Below the pieces are notes generated by a model. It searched no databases. It was given only the letters and a program-made list of their open reading frames with translations, and was not told the origin of the DNA. DNA of 42,141 bases, taken from Bacteroidales bacterium (GTDB taxonomy: Bacteria > Bacteroidota > Bacteroidia > Bacteroidales > UBA932). The translations under genes were made by a program, and so were the position numbers. The stretch covers positions 1 through 42,141 of the forward strand of contig JAGBCS010000067.1 in assembly GCA_017937885.1 (NCBI GenBank). Reading direction: 5' to 3'. Positions 16,298-24,602 of this stretch are shown piece after piece (positions within the stretch are counted from its first letter, which is position 1; the number at the start of each line of letters is the position of its first letter).

Positions 16298-18451
16298 TTA
16301 GTCTTCCTTCTCTTCCTCGAGGTATGCCTTCAGGAGCTTCTCCTGTACATCACCTGGAACCGGCTGGTAGTCAGCGAAGTCCATTGTAAATGTAGCGCTA
16401 CCTGATGTGAGGGAGCTGAGAGTTGTCGAGTAGCGGTAGAGCTCTGCAAGCGGAACTCTTGCCTTGATCGTGCTGAAGCCCTTGTCCTCGCCCATTCCCT
16501 CAATGAGGGCACGGCGGTTCTGGAGATCAGACATACAAGCACCCATGTAATCAGATGGAGTAAGAACCTCTACATTGTAGATAGGCTCCATGATCTTCGG
16601 ACCAGCGATACGGAATGCCTCCTTGAAAGCATTACGTGACGCGAGCACGAATGAGATTTCATTTGAGTCTACCGGATGCATCTTACCGTCGTAAACATAA
16701 ACGCGGATATCACGTGCAAGCGAACCTGTAAGAGGACCCTCGCTCATCTTCTCGTTGATACCCTTGAGGATCGCAGGCATGAAGCGTGCGTCGATAGCAC
16801 CTCCGACAACGCAGTTGTAGTACTCGAGCTTACCGCCCCATGGAAGGTCATACTCCTCCTTGCCCTTGATGTTGAGAACGACTTCCTTTCCGTCTACCTT
16901 GAAACGGTTGCCCGGATCAACGCCCTCCTGGTAAGGAGCAATAAGGAGGTGAACCTCTCCGAACTGGCCGGCTCCACCTGACTGCTTCTTATGACGATAG
17001 TCTGCACATGCTACCTTGGTGATTGTCTCGCGGTAAGAGATCTTAGGAGCCGAGAACTCGATCTCGAGCTTGTTCTCGTTCTGAAGTCTCCACTTGAGAG
17101 TGTTCACATGCTGCTCGCCCTGACCCTTGAGGATGGTCTGCTTCATCTCCTTGTGATACTCGATGATGTATGTAGGATCCTCAGCAGCGATCTTGGCCAT
17201 TGCCTCACTTACCTTTTCCTCATCCTTCGCATCCTTAGCCTTCACTGCGCAACGATACTTATAGTGAGGGAACTTGATGTCGAGATAAGCGATGTCTGTG
17301 CCTGGAGTACAGAGAGTCACGTTAGTCTTGGCTGCACGAAGCTTGACTGTACATCCGATATCACCGGCACGAAGCTCTGTAACCTTCTCCTTCTTCTTTC
17401 CGGCTACCGCGTAGATTGCAGTAATCCTTTCCTTGTCACCTGTTTCAGGGTTTTCAAGGTCAGCTCCTTCAGTAAGCTCACCTGACATCACCTTGAAATA
17501 TGCAACCTCTCCGAGGTGCTGCTCTACAGCCGTCTTATAGATAAAGAGTGATACAGGAGCCTCCTGCTTGCACTCGATCTCTCTTCCGTCCTTTGTCACA
17601 CCGATACGCTCAGCTGGAGAAGCCGCTGTACGGATAGTGAACTCCATGAGACGCTTTACACCGATGTCCTTCTTTGCAGAAAGGCAGAATATAGGCATCA
17701 CATCACCCTGGCGGATACCGATTCCAAGACCCTTTCTGATCTCATCCTCTGAAAGAACTCCCTGCTCGAAGAAAGTCTCCATGAGGGTATCATCATATTC
17801 GGCAGCACGCTCGATGAGTTCGTTTCTGAGTTCCTCTGCTTCTTCAACATGCTCTGCCGGAATCTCAAGATCCTCACGCTTTCCTGTATCGCCAGCGAAG
17901 CGATAGTACTTCATCTTGAGGACGTCGATGAAACCGTCAAATTCAGGACCTGCATTTATAGGGTACTGAACGACAACAGGCTTGTTGCCGAAAGCCTCTT
18001 TCATTGACTCGATGGTGCCTTCCCAGTTTGCCTTCTCGCCATCAAGCTGGTTTACAGCGACGATAAGAGGAATCTTGTACTCCTTCGCATAACGCGAGAA
18101 GATCTGTGTTCCGACCTCGACTCCCTGCTGCGCATTGACAACGAGGATTCCTGTGTCGCATACCTTGAATGCAGACACTGCTCCACCGACGAAGTCATCT
18201 GCACCCGGAGTGTCGATGATATTGAATTTCGTATCCATGAACTCGGCATAAAGCGGAGTCGCATAGATTGACCTCTGGTTCATCTGCTCGATCTCAGAGT
18301 TGTCTGATACGGTGTTCTTTGCCTCTACGGTTCCTCTTCTGTCAATCACCTTACCTTCGTAAAGCATCGCTTCAGATAACGTGGTCTTACCTGACTTGGT
18401 GCTACCAAGCAGAACCACATTGCGGATGTTTTGAGTTGAATAAGCTTTCAT
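16298..18451 (-). CDS. Elongation factor G paralog (EF-G2-like) with altered GTPase centre
   Basis: A 717-residue protein of full EF-G length and domain order (G domain, then domains II-V; late domain ITAIYAV, GGAGQFGEV, and SSLTSGSATFTMDF at the end). The P-loop is intact (GSTKSGKT, residues 16-23), but switch II reads DTPGADDF: the His of the universal DTPGH is Ala84. Switch I reads QRSIYAT where RGIT is usual, and the NKxD box is NQLD (134-137). These changes suggest weak or absent GTP hydrolysis. An EF-G paralog (EF-G2) without GTPase activity, important under carbon starvation, has been reported in Bacteroides; this looks like its counterpart. It is monocistronic with its own promoter. 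It is not the housekeeping fusA, which would sit with rpsL/rpsG. Confidence 0.88.
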   Translation of the reverse strand: MKAYSTQNIRNVVLLGSTKSGKTTLSEAMLYEGKVIDRRGTVEAKNTVSDNSEIEQMNQRSIYATPLYAEFMDTKFNIIDTPGADDFVGGAVSAFKVCDTGILVVNAQQGVEVGTQIFSRYAKEYKIPLIVAVNQLDGEKANWEGTIESMKEAFGNKPVVVQYPINAGPEFDGFIDVLKMKYYRFAGDTGKREDLEIPAEHVEEAEELRNELIERAAEYDDTLMETFFEQGVLSEDEIRKGLGIGIRQGDVMPIFCLSAKKDIGVKRLMEFTIRTAASPAERIGVTKDGREIECKQEAPVSLFIYKTAVEQHLGEVAYFKVMSGELTEGADLENPETGDKERITAIYAVAGKKKEKVTELRAGDIGCTVKLRAAKTNVTLCTPGTDIAYLDIKFPHYKYRCAVKAKDAKDEEKVSEAMAKIAAEDPTYIIEYHKEMKQTILKGQGEQHVNTLKWRLQNENKLEIEFSAPKISYRETITKVACADYRHKKQSGGAGQFGEVHLLIAPYQEGVDPGNRFKVDGKEVVLNIKGKEEYDLPWGGKLEYYNCVVGGAIDARFMPAILKGINEKMSEGPLTGSLARDIRVYVYDGKMHPVDSNEISFVLASRNAFKEAFRIAGPKIMEPIYNVEVLTPSDYMGACMSDLQNRRALIEGMGEDKGFSTIKARVPLAELYRYSTTLSSLTSGSATFTMDFADYQPVPGDVQEKLLKAYLEEEKED

Positions 18452-18513
18452 CAGTTCTTGTGTTATTGTGTTTATAATTATGATCGTTCAGTGTCACTTA
18501 AGACACATCCTCG

Positions 18514-18544
18514 CAAATCTAATAAAATAATACCGCAATACCAA
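18514..18544 (-). promoter_or_regulatory. Promoter of the EF-G2-like gene
   Basis: On the minus strand TTG (18544-18542), 20 bases, then TAGATTTG (18521-18514). The predicted leader of about 60 bases contains the inverted repeat GTGTC-ACTTAA-GACAC near its 5' end, a possible hairpin or regulator site. Confidence 0.65.
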
Positions 18545-18567
18545 CAGAACAGGACACTTATTTCATA

Positions 18568-18777
18568 TCAAATATTAGAGCGAGACATTCCAAAGCATTC
18601 CAGAACTTCTTCTACAGACATGCCCAGCCTCTCATAAAGCAGGTTTTCAAGCCCGGTTTCACCAGATTTAAATTCAAGGTACAGACTTTCAGAATCTACG
18701 GGCCGGTCACCCTGCTCATTCATCTCCATCATCATCCTGCAAAAACGGATGTAGTCTTTTTCCAATAGTGTTTCCAT
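18568..18777 (-). CDS. Small acidic protein of unknown function (69 aa)
   Basis: The ATG at 18777 gives METLLEKDYIRFCRMMMEMN, a helical acidic protein with later LLYERLGMSVEEVLECFGM. An upstream in-frame ATG at 18825 would put 16 odd residues over the regulatory repeats. No family is recognised. The amphipathic composition and clean placement in the gap between the EF-G2 promoter and the XRE control region argue for a real gene. It is divergent from the XRE gene, with shared palindromic sites between them, so it may be controlled by that regulator. Confidence 0.6.
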   Translation of the reverse strand: METLLEKDYIRFCRMMMEMNEQGDRPVDSESLYLEFKSGETGLENLLYERLGMSVEEVLECFGMSRSNI

Positions 18778-18812
18778 CTGTCTTTTTTTTCTGGCAAAAC
18801 TGCTCTGTTGTG

Positions 18813-18939
18813 CCGGAAAATCCAAACATTTGTGACGAAATCACCGGAATTCCCGGCAGTTTTTTCTTTTTTTTATAAGAATGTCACTTTTTTTATGATC
18901 AAATCGTCGGATTTTCCACACATTCACCGGAATTTCCGG
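18813..18939. promoter_or_regulatory. Cluster of CCGGAA-type palindromes, candidate XRE operators
   Basis: Four related sites lie between the divergent small gene and XRE gene: CCGGAAAATCC (18813-18823), CCGGAATTCCCGG (18844-18856), GGATTTTCC (18909-18917, the reverse of GGAAAATCC) and the perfect 13-mer palindrome CCGGAATTTCCGG (18927-18939). The last directly abuts the XRE promoter's -33 box. Autoregulation by the XRE protein is the simplest reading (inference). Confidence 0.6.
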
Positions 18940-18971
18940 TTTACCCGACATACTCTTTCACTATATTTTTG
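18940..18971 (+). promoter_or_regulatory. Promoter of the XRE regulator gene
   Basis: TTTA (18940-18943, one base off TTTG), 20 bases, then TATTTTTG (18964-18971). The predicted transcript start lies about 25 bases before the ATG at 19000. Confidence 0.55.
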
Positions 18972-18999
18972 TCAATCGGACAGAACATATTACCGGATC

Positions 19000-19386
19000 A
19001 TGGACAATTCATCCATAAAGCAGAACATTCGCAAGACAAGAGAGTCGCGTAAGCTGACACAAGGAGAGACGGCCCTCAGGCTAGGAATGTCCCTTTCTTC
19101 ATACCGCGACTTTGAAAAGGGGGAGACTGCTGTCGTAAACTACAATCTCCAGAAAGTCGCGGATCTATTCGAGATCAGTACTGAAGAGCTGGTCCTCGGC
19201 TATCGCCCGGCACAATTGAGCGGCCCGGCGCTCGAAGACGTAAGAAAAGATTACACAAGTCGGATTTCCGTTCTGGAAAAAAGGATAGAAGATCTTGAAA
19301 AACTCGTCTCATCACACGCAGAAACCATCCGTACAAAAGATGAAATTATCTCGATGCTCCGTAAAAAGCTTGGCGAGGTTGAATAG
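19000..19386 (+). CDS. XRE-family transcriptional regulator with C-terminal coiled coil
   Basis: A 128-residue DNA-binding protein. Residues about 6-62 form a Cro/CI-type helix-turn-helix (IKQNIRKTRESRKLTQGETA, then LGMSLSSYRDFEKGE, then LFEISTEELVLG). The C-terminal half (about 85-125) is heptad-like and charged (ISVLEKRIEDLEKLVSSHAE), suggesting dimerisation through a coiled coil. The start at 19000 follows the promoter; an upstream frame extension to 18808 would read through promoter and operators. It is followed 18 bp later by rnhB. Targets are probably the CCGGAAWTYCCGG-type sites just upstream. Confidence 0.88.
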   Translation: MDNSSIKQNIRKTRESRKLTQGETALRLGMSLSSYRDFEKGETAVVNYNLQKVADLFEISTEELVLGYRPAQLSGPALEDVRKDYTSRISVLEKRIEDLEKLVSSHAETIRTKDEIISMLRKKLGEVE

Positions 19387-19400
19387 ATTGTGTATTTTTG
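19370..19400 (+). promoter_or_regulatory. Internal promoter for rnhB inside the XRE gene end
   Basis: TTG (19370-19372), 20 bases, then TATTTTTG (19393-19400) is a full-match arrangement. The ATG of rnhB begins only five bases after it, so a transcript starting here would be nearly leaderless. Confidence 0.5.
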
Positions 19401-19404
19401 CAGA

Positions 19405-20016
19405 ATGCACAATGAACCGCATCTTTTAAATTACCTTAATGCAGACCTGGTCGAGGCCGGTTGCGACGAAGCCGGAAGAGGTCCGCTCGCCGGCCCGGTC
19501 TTCGCGGCTGCAGTCATTCTTCCGAAAGACTTCCACCATCCGCTGCTGAACGATTCCAAGAAGATGACAGAAAAGGCACGCGAAACACTCCGCCCGATAA
19601 TCGAGCAGGAGGCTTTGGCATGGGCGGTCGAAGAGGTAAGCGCAGAAGAAATTGACACGATCAACATATTGAATGCATCCATAACCGGCATGCAGAGAGC
19701 TGTACGCAGACTGTCCGTCAAGCCGGACTTCCTTCTGATAGACGGAAACCGGTTCAAGCCTTTCGACGGATATGCATACCAATGCATCGTCAAGGGCGAC
19801 GCAAAGTTCGCATCCATCGCCGCCGCCTCGGTTCTGGCAAAGACATACAGGGACGAATACATGCGTAAGCTTGCGATGGAGTTTCCTCAATACGGATGGG
19901 AGCGGAATATGGGATATCCGACAAGGGAACATGTAGACGCCATAATCGCCCACGGCTATACGCCACACCATCGTAAAAGCTTCCACCTCAAGGAGTTGGA
20001 GCCAACATTATTTTAA
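19405..20016 (+). CDS. rnhB: Ribonuclease HII
   Basis: A 203-residue cytoplasmic endonuclease that cleaves the RNA strand of RNA-DNA hybrids and incises at single misincorporated ribonucleotides. The N-terminal signature is [19 protein letters not shown], with metal ligands D21 and E22; further ligands are D113 in LLIDGNRF and D150 in TYRDEYM. The C-terminal [11 protein letters not shown] is also typical. The start at 19405 gives the normal family N-terminus; an upstream TTG-class start would run into the promoter. It may be co-transcribed with the XRE gene, and is followed 23 bp later by the S46 peptidase gene. Confidence 0.96.
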   Translation: MHNEPHLLNYLNADLVEAGCDEAGRGPLAGPVFAAAVILPKDFHHPLLNDSKKMTEKARETLRPIIEQEALAWAVEEVSAEEIDTINILNASITGMQRAVRRLSVKPDFLLIDGNRFKPFDGYAYQCIVKGDAKFASIAAASVLAKTYRDEYMRKLAMEFPQYGWERNMGYPTREHVDAIIAHGYTPHHRKSFHLKELEPTLF

Positions 20017-20039
20017 AATAAAGACTGAACTATAATATT

Positions 20040-22196
20040 ATGAAAAAGATTTTATGCTTTTTGGCTGCAGCGGCAGTATTTGCCGGCAGCATCAGGGCCG
20101 ACGAAGGAATGTGGATGCTGCCGCTCCTTCAGAAGATGAATGCAAAGGCCATGAAGGACCTCGGCTGCGAGCTTACCCCTCAACAGATCTATGACATCAA
20201 CAACAGCTCAATCAAGGATGCCATAGTCCAGTTCGGCGGCGGCTGTACCGGAGAAATCATTTCATCTGAAGGCCTTCTCGTCACAAACCACCACTGCGGT
20301 TATGGAAATATCCAGAAACTCAGTACCGTGGAACACGACTATCTCAAGGACGGATATTGGGCGATGAACCGCAGTGAAGAGCTTCCATGCGAAGGGCTGA
20401 CTGTAACATTCCTTGAATATATGCAGGATATAACCCCTCTTCTTGACAAGGCAGAAAAGAAGGCGCGCAAGGAGAACAAGGGCGCTGAGGACATCGACAA
20501 ACTTGTTGCCGAAGCAAAAGAAGCCGCAGCAGAAGCCCTCGTGACAGAAGCGGAGGCCAACAACCCGCACTGCACAGTCACCATAACTCCATTCTACAAC
20601 GACAACGTGTACTATCTTATTGTATATAAGGTATACCGCGACGTGCGTTTCGTCGGAGCACCGCCATCATCTATCGGAAAATTCGGCGCTGACACAGACA
20701 ACTGGATGTGGCCCCGCCACACCGGCGACTTCTCAATGTTCCGCGTATACGCTGACAAGGACAACAATCCTGCAGACTACTCTCCTGAGAACGTTCCGCT
20801 GAAAGCGAAGAACCACCTCAAGATTTCTCTCGCAGGCGTTCAGGAAGGGGATTACACTATGATAATGGGATATCCCGGACGCACGACCCGTTTCCAGACC
20901 TCCCCTGAGCTCAAGTTCCAGATCGAGCAGAACGACATCCGCATCGCTGCACGCACCATCCGCCAGGATGTAATGCTTGAGGACATGCTCGCCGACCCTA
21001 AAGTGAAGATCCAATATGCAAGCAAATACTCAGGATCATCAAACGGTTGGAAGAAATGGCAGGGAATGAAGCTCGCATTCGACAAGCTCGACATAATCGG
21101 TCGCGCAGAGCAGGAAGAGGCAGAGTTCACCAAGTGGGTGAACGCCAACAAGAAGCGCACTGAAAAATACGGCACCGCCCTCGTTGACCTCGCCAACGGC
21201 ATCGAGTCTGGCCGCGATGCCAACAATGCTTTCACGAAAGCATTCGAAACCGTCTACAAGATCGAGCTCACCAACTTCGGCCTGACACTCAACATCCTAG
21301 CCAGCAGAGAGATACGCAACGGCAAGGACACCTTAAGTGCACTTAACGCCGCATATGAAGCAATTGCCGGCCAGTATGGTGACTACTCTGTTGGAACAGA
21401 CCGCAAGGTTGCAAAGGCCCTCTTGAAGCACTATCGCGACATCGCCGCACCGGAAAACCATCTCAAGAATCTTCCGGAAGACTTCGCGACAATGGATATC
21501 AATTCGTTCGTGGACTGCCTTTTCGATCACAGCGCGTTCACTTCAGCAGAAAGCCTGAAGGCTGCAATCGATCAGAAAGGCGCTACCGTTCTCGACGACC
21601 CTGCAGTGAAGGTCGGCATGTCCATCTATAATGAATGTCTCGGTGCCCAGATGCTCGCGATGAAGTCCGCACAGGACCTCGAGAAGGCACGTCAGACTTA
21701 TACGGCAGGACTTCTGGAGTGGAAGGACGGAGAACCTTCGTATCCGGATGCAAACTTTACCATGCGATATACCTACGGAACCGTAAAGGGTTACTCACCT
21801 AAGGACGCCGTTGTATACAAGCACTACACCACCCTCGACGGAGTGATGGAGAAAGAAGATCCTGATAATTGGGAATTCGTTGTGCCAGAGAAGCTTAAGG
21901 AACTCTGGAAAAACCAGGACTATGGTCAGTACGGTACTGCCGACGGAAAGATGGTGACATGCTTCCTCAGCAACAACGACATTACCGGAGGCAACTCGGG
22001 AAGCCCGATCATGAACGGTCGCGGCGAGCTCATCGGTCTTGCATTCGACGGAAACTGGGAGTCGATGAGCAGCGACGTGATGTTCGAGCCTGATCTCCAG
22101 AGATGTATCAACGTGGACATCCGCTACGTCCTCTTCATAGTAGACAAGTTCGGTGGAGCAGGCTGGCTGATCGACGAAATGGATTTGGTAAGATAA
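20040..22196 (+). CDS. S46-family dipeptidyl peptidase, DPP7-type
   Basis: A 718-residue periplasmic serine exopeptidase that removes dipeptides from peptide N-termini. The signal peptide ends GSIRA, leaving mature DEGMWMLPLL, usual for the family. The triad is His84/85 in TNHHCGYGN, D230 in PRHTGDFSMF and S653 in GGNSGSPIM. Residue 671 in LAFDGNWE is Gly; in Porphyromonas enzymes Gly at this position marks DPP7 (hydrophobic P1) and Arg marks DPP11 (Asp/Glu P1), so DPP7-like specificity is inferred. Such enzymes feed dipeptides to asaccharolytic or mixed-diet Bacteroidota. A long fold-back element follows the stop codon. Confidence 0.94.
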   Translation: MKKILCFLAAAAVFAGSIRADEGMWMLPLLQKMNAKAMKDLGCELTPQQIYDINNSSIKDAIVQFGGGCTGEIISSEGLLVTNHHCGYGNIQKLSTVEHDYLKDGYWAMNRSEELPCEGLTVTFLEYMQDITPLLDKAEKKARKENKGAEDIDKLVAEAKEAAAEALVTEAEANNPHCTVTITPFYNDNVYYLIVYKVYRDVRFVGAPPSSIGKFGADTDNWMWPRHTGDFSMFRVYADKDNNPADYSPENVPLKAKNHLKISLAGVQEGDYTMIMGYPGRTTRFQTSPELKFQIEQNDIRIAARTIRQDVMLEDMLADPKVKIQYASKYSGSSNGWKKWQGMKLAFDKLDIIGRAEQEEAEFTKWVNANKKRTEKYGTALVDLANGIESGRDANNAFTKAFETVYKIELTNFGLTLNILASREIRNGKDTLSALNAAYEAIAGQYGDYSVGTDRKVAKALLKHYRDIAAPENHLKNLPEDFATMDINSFVDCLFDHSAFTSAESLKAAIDQKGATVLDDPAVKVGMSIYNECLGAQMLAMKSAQDLEKARQTYTAGLLEWKDGEPSYPDANFTMRYTYGTVKGYSPKDAVVYKHYTTLDGVMEKEDPDNWEFVVPEKLKELWKNQDYGQYGTADGKMVTCFLSNNDITGGNSGSPIMNGRGELIGLAFDGNWESMSSDVMFEPDLQRCINVDIRYVLFIVDKFGGAGWLIDEMDLVR

Positions 22197-22203
22197 TCAT
22201 CAC

Positions 22204-22325
22204 TTTCCATCAGCGGGGGCTGGGGTAGAAAACCGTGGCCGCCCGTGGCCCTCGTGAACGGGAGGGGCCCGCTCCGAAGGAGTGGGAGGGATTTAGTTTT
22301 CTACCCCAGCCCCCGCTGATGGAAA
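22204..22325. repeat. 122-bp fold-back element with 30-bp perfect inverted repeats
   Basis: Arms at 22204-22233 and 22296-22325 are perfectly complementary over 30 bases (left arm starts TTTCCATCAGCGGGGG, right arm ends GCTGATGGAAA). The 62-base interior holds a second strong hairpin CCCGCTCC-GAA-GGAGTGGG (22268-22286, one G-T wobble), a near-match stem GGCCCTC/GAGGGGCC, and two copies of CGTGGCC ten bases apart. It is far more GC-rich than flanking intergenic DNA, encodes no ORF, and lacks visible target-site duplications. A MITE/REP-like palindromic unit or structured RNA is likely. It would separate or attenuate transcription between the peptidase and mrp genes. Confidence 0.85.
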
Positions 22326-22340
22326 TGGGCATAAACAGAT

Positions 22341-23402
22341 ATGAATACAACAGAAATAAAGGAATGGCTCCGGGAAGTGGAGCACCCGGCGAAAGGCGAC
22401 AAGAACATCGCTGAGCTGGGAATGATTGAAAACATAGAGATTGTCGACGGCAAAGTGGCCGTCACCCTCGCTTTCGAAAAGCACCGCGATCCTCTGGCGG
22501 AATACCTTATCGGCAGCACCAAAGCCACCATCATCCGCCACGCCGGTCCCGGCACACAGGTCGAAGTGAAGACCGTCATCAGAAATGAAGCTCCAAAGAA
22601 GAAGCCTGGATTGGATCTCGGATTTGAGGAACTTGAAAACGTAAAGCACGTCATCGGCATTGCTTCAGGCAAAGGCGGCGTAGGAAAGTCGACCGTATCG
22701 GTCAACCTCGCTGTCGCGCTCGCACGTCTCGGATACAAGGTCGGCCTTGCCGATGCTGATGTCTACGGCCCTTCTGTTCCGAAGATGACAGCTACGGAAG
22801 CTGAAATGCCGGACGCATTCCAGGAAGGCGAAAAGGAAGTCATCATGCCACTTGAAAAATACGGCGTGAAGTGGATGTCAATCGGCTATTTCGCAAAGCC
22901 GGAGCAGGCCCTTATCTGGAGAGGCCCGATGGCATGCAACGCGTTGAAACAGATGATTCTGCAGGTGCGTTGGGGTGAGCTTGACTTCCTCCTTATCGAT
23001 ATGCCTCCGGGAACGGGCGATATCCACATCAGCCTCGTGCATGACATCCCTCTTGAGGGAGCTGTCATCGTCAGCACACCGCAGGATGTGGCACTCGCCG
23101 ACGTCGAGAAAGGAGTCAACATGTTCCGCAACGAGAGCGTGAAGAAGCCGATCTTCGGCCTTGTCGAGAACATGGCATGGTTCACTCCTGCCGAGCATCC
23201 TGACGAAAGATACTACATCTTCGGACAGGGGGGCAGACTACGCATGGCGGAGAAATATCAGATACCGCTTCTCGGTCAGATCCCTATCGTCCAGAGCATA
23301 CGCGAAGGCGGAGACAACGGCGAACCAGCCGCACTCTCCAGCCGTCCGGACGGGCTGGCATTCATCGCCCTCGCCGAAAAACTTGCAGAAACACTGAAAT
23401 AA
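22341..23402 (+). CDS. mrp: Mrp/NBP35-family P-loop ATPase (iron-sulfur carrier-like)
   Basis: A 353-residue cytoplasmic protein. Residues about 3-80 form a MIP18/DUF59 domain and residues from about 100 form the ParA-like ATPase with deviant Walker A SGKGGVGKST (109-118) and LLIDMPPGTGDIHIS. The family carries Fe-S clusters to apoproteins. The C-terminal CxxC that holds the bridging cluster in many members is absent: the segment reads LVENMAWFTPAEHPDE. The same MAWFTPAE wording is, as I recall, usual in Bacteroidales. It is followed 10 bp later by the GH10 gene, so the two are probably co-transcribed although functionally unrelated. Confidence 0.92.
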   Translation: MNTTEIKEWLREVEHPAKGDKNIAELGMIENIEIVDGKVAVTLAFEKHRDPLAEYLIGSTKATIIRHAGPGTQVEVKTVIRNEAPKKKPGLDLGFEELENVKHVIGIASGKGGVGKSTVSVNLAVALARLGYKVGLADADVYGPSVPKMTATEAEMPDAFQEGEKEVIMPLEKYGVKWMSIGYFAKPEQALIWRGPMACNALKQMILQVRWGELDFLLIDMPPGTGDIHISLVHDIPLEGAVIVSTPQDVALADVEKGVNMFRNESVKKPIFGLVENMAWFTPAEHPDERYYIFGQGGRLRMAEKYQIPLLGQIPIVQSIREGGDNGEPAALSSRPDGLAFIALAEKLAETLK

Positions 23403-23412
23403 CACTTAGCCT

Positions 23413-24561
23413 ATGAAAAACTTCTTCAGATCCTTAATCCTGCCCAGCGTCTTGCTTCTGACAGCATCCAGTACTGACAATACTTCAGAAACAACTCTGA
23501 AGAAGGCCTATTCCGACAGTTTCATGATCGGCTGTGCTGTGAATCCTCTTCACACCGGAGGCCTTCTGGGACAGGCCACCAGCCTTATTCTGGAGCATTT
23601 CAACGCCATTTCTCCAGAGAACTGTCTGAAGCCTGAGGCCGTGCAGCCGAGACCTGGAGTGTGGACATTCGAGGATGCGGATGAATTCGTGAAGTTCGGC
23701 GAGGACAACGGAATGTGGATGCTCGGACACACCCTCGTATGGCACAACCAAACGCCTGCTTTCTATTGGAAGAACGAAGACGGAAGCCCCAAGTCTCGCG
23801 AAGAACTGATCGAGACCATGAGGGCCCACATCGAAACTGTAGCCGGCAGATATGCAGGCAGGATCGATGCTTGGGATGTCGTCAACGAGATTATCGGCGA
23901 GTTCGGGGAATACCGCAACAAGGGTTGGGTGAAGGCATTCGGAGGAGACGGATATGAAGTCGTAAGGAACGCATTTATATTCGCCGACAGATACGCGCCG
24001 GACGCTGAGCTTTACTACAATGACTTCAACGTATGGAGACCGGCCCATGTCGACGGCATCGTGACCATGGTCAGGAAGCTTCAGGAAGAAGGTATCAGGA
24101 TCGACGGAGTCGGCATCCAGGCACATTGGGGGCTGAATTATCCCAAGACAGAATATATCGAGCATGCCATCGACACCCTGCACTCCCTCGGCGTAAAGGT
24201 CATGATCACGGAGCTGGACGTAGATGTGCTCCCGATAACAAGAGAGGGACAGGTCATCGGACAGTCGCTGACCGACCCGCTCTATCAGCATGAAGAATTC
24301 GAGGAGTATCTCGACCCATACAAGGAGGGGCTTCCTGCGGAAGTCGAGCAGCAGCTGGCCGACAGGTATGAGGAACTCTTCCGCATATTCTACAACAAGC
24401 GCGACAAGATCGACCGCGTAACCCTTTGGGGACTCACAGATGATTCATCATGGAAAAACGGCTATCCTGTACCTGGCAGAACCAATTACCCTCTCCTTTG
24501 GAACAGGGACTACACCCCGCACAAGGCACTAAATGCCGTATTGGCTGTTCCGGAAGATTAA
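23413..24561 (+). CDS. Glycoside hydrolase family 10 endo-1,4-beta-xylanase
   Basis: A 382-residue exported retaining xylanase that cuts internal beta-1,4 xylosidic bonds. The GH10 TIM barrel shows GHTLVWHNQTP, the acid/base E159 in WDVVNEIIGE and the nucleophile E267 in MITELDVDVLP, plus WGLTDDSSW near the end. The N-terminus MKNFFRSLILPSVLLLTASS looks like a lipoprotein signal except that Ser replaces the lipobox Cys, so export is likely but lipid anchoring is not. It is a single-domain enzyme without a carbohydrate-binding module. It follows mrp by 10 bp with no promoter seen in the gap. Confidence 0.94.
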   Translation: MKNFFRSLILPSVLLLTASSTDNTSETTLKKAYSDSFMIGCAVNPLHTGGLLGQATSLILEHFNAISPENCLKPEAVQPRPGVWTFEDADEFVKFGEDNGMWMLGHTLVWHNQTPAFYWKNEDGSPKSREELIETMRAHIETVAGRYAGRIDAWDVVNEIIGEFGEYRNKGWVKAFGGDGYEVVRNAFIFADRYAPDAELYYNDFNVWRPAHVDGIVTMVRKLQEEGIRIDGVGIQAHWGLNYPKTEYIEHAIDTLHSLGVKVMITELDVDVLPITREGQVIGQSLTDPLYQHEEFEEYLDPYKEGLPAEVEQQLADRYEELFRIFYNKRDKIDRVTLWGLTDDSSWKNGYPVPGRTNYPLLWNRDYTPHKALNAVLAVPED

Positions 24562-24569
24562 ACTTTTGC

Positions 24570-24577
24570 TATCTTTG
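24570..24577 (+). promoter_or_regulatory. -7 element (TATCTTTG) of the MATE gene
   Basis: TATCTTTG lies 25 bases before the ATG at 24603. No convincing -33 box is present at 19-20 bases. It starts nine bases after the xylanase stop codon. Confidence 0.55.
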
Positions 24578-24602
24578 CGGCCGTTTTCAGTCAGTGTAGT
24601 GT

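Noticed and set aside
22204..22325. Fold-back element read as an ordinary rho-independent terminator
   Set aside because: The stem is 30 bp with a 62-base structured interior and no following T-run, unlike the other terminators in this window.
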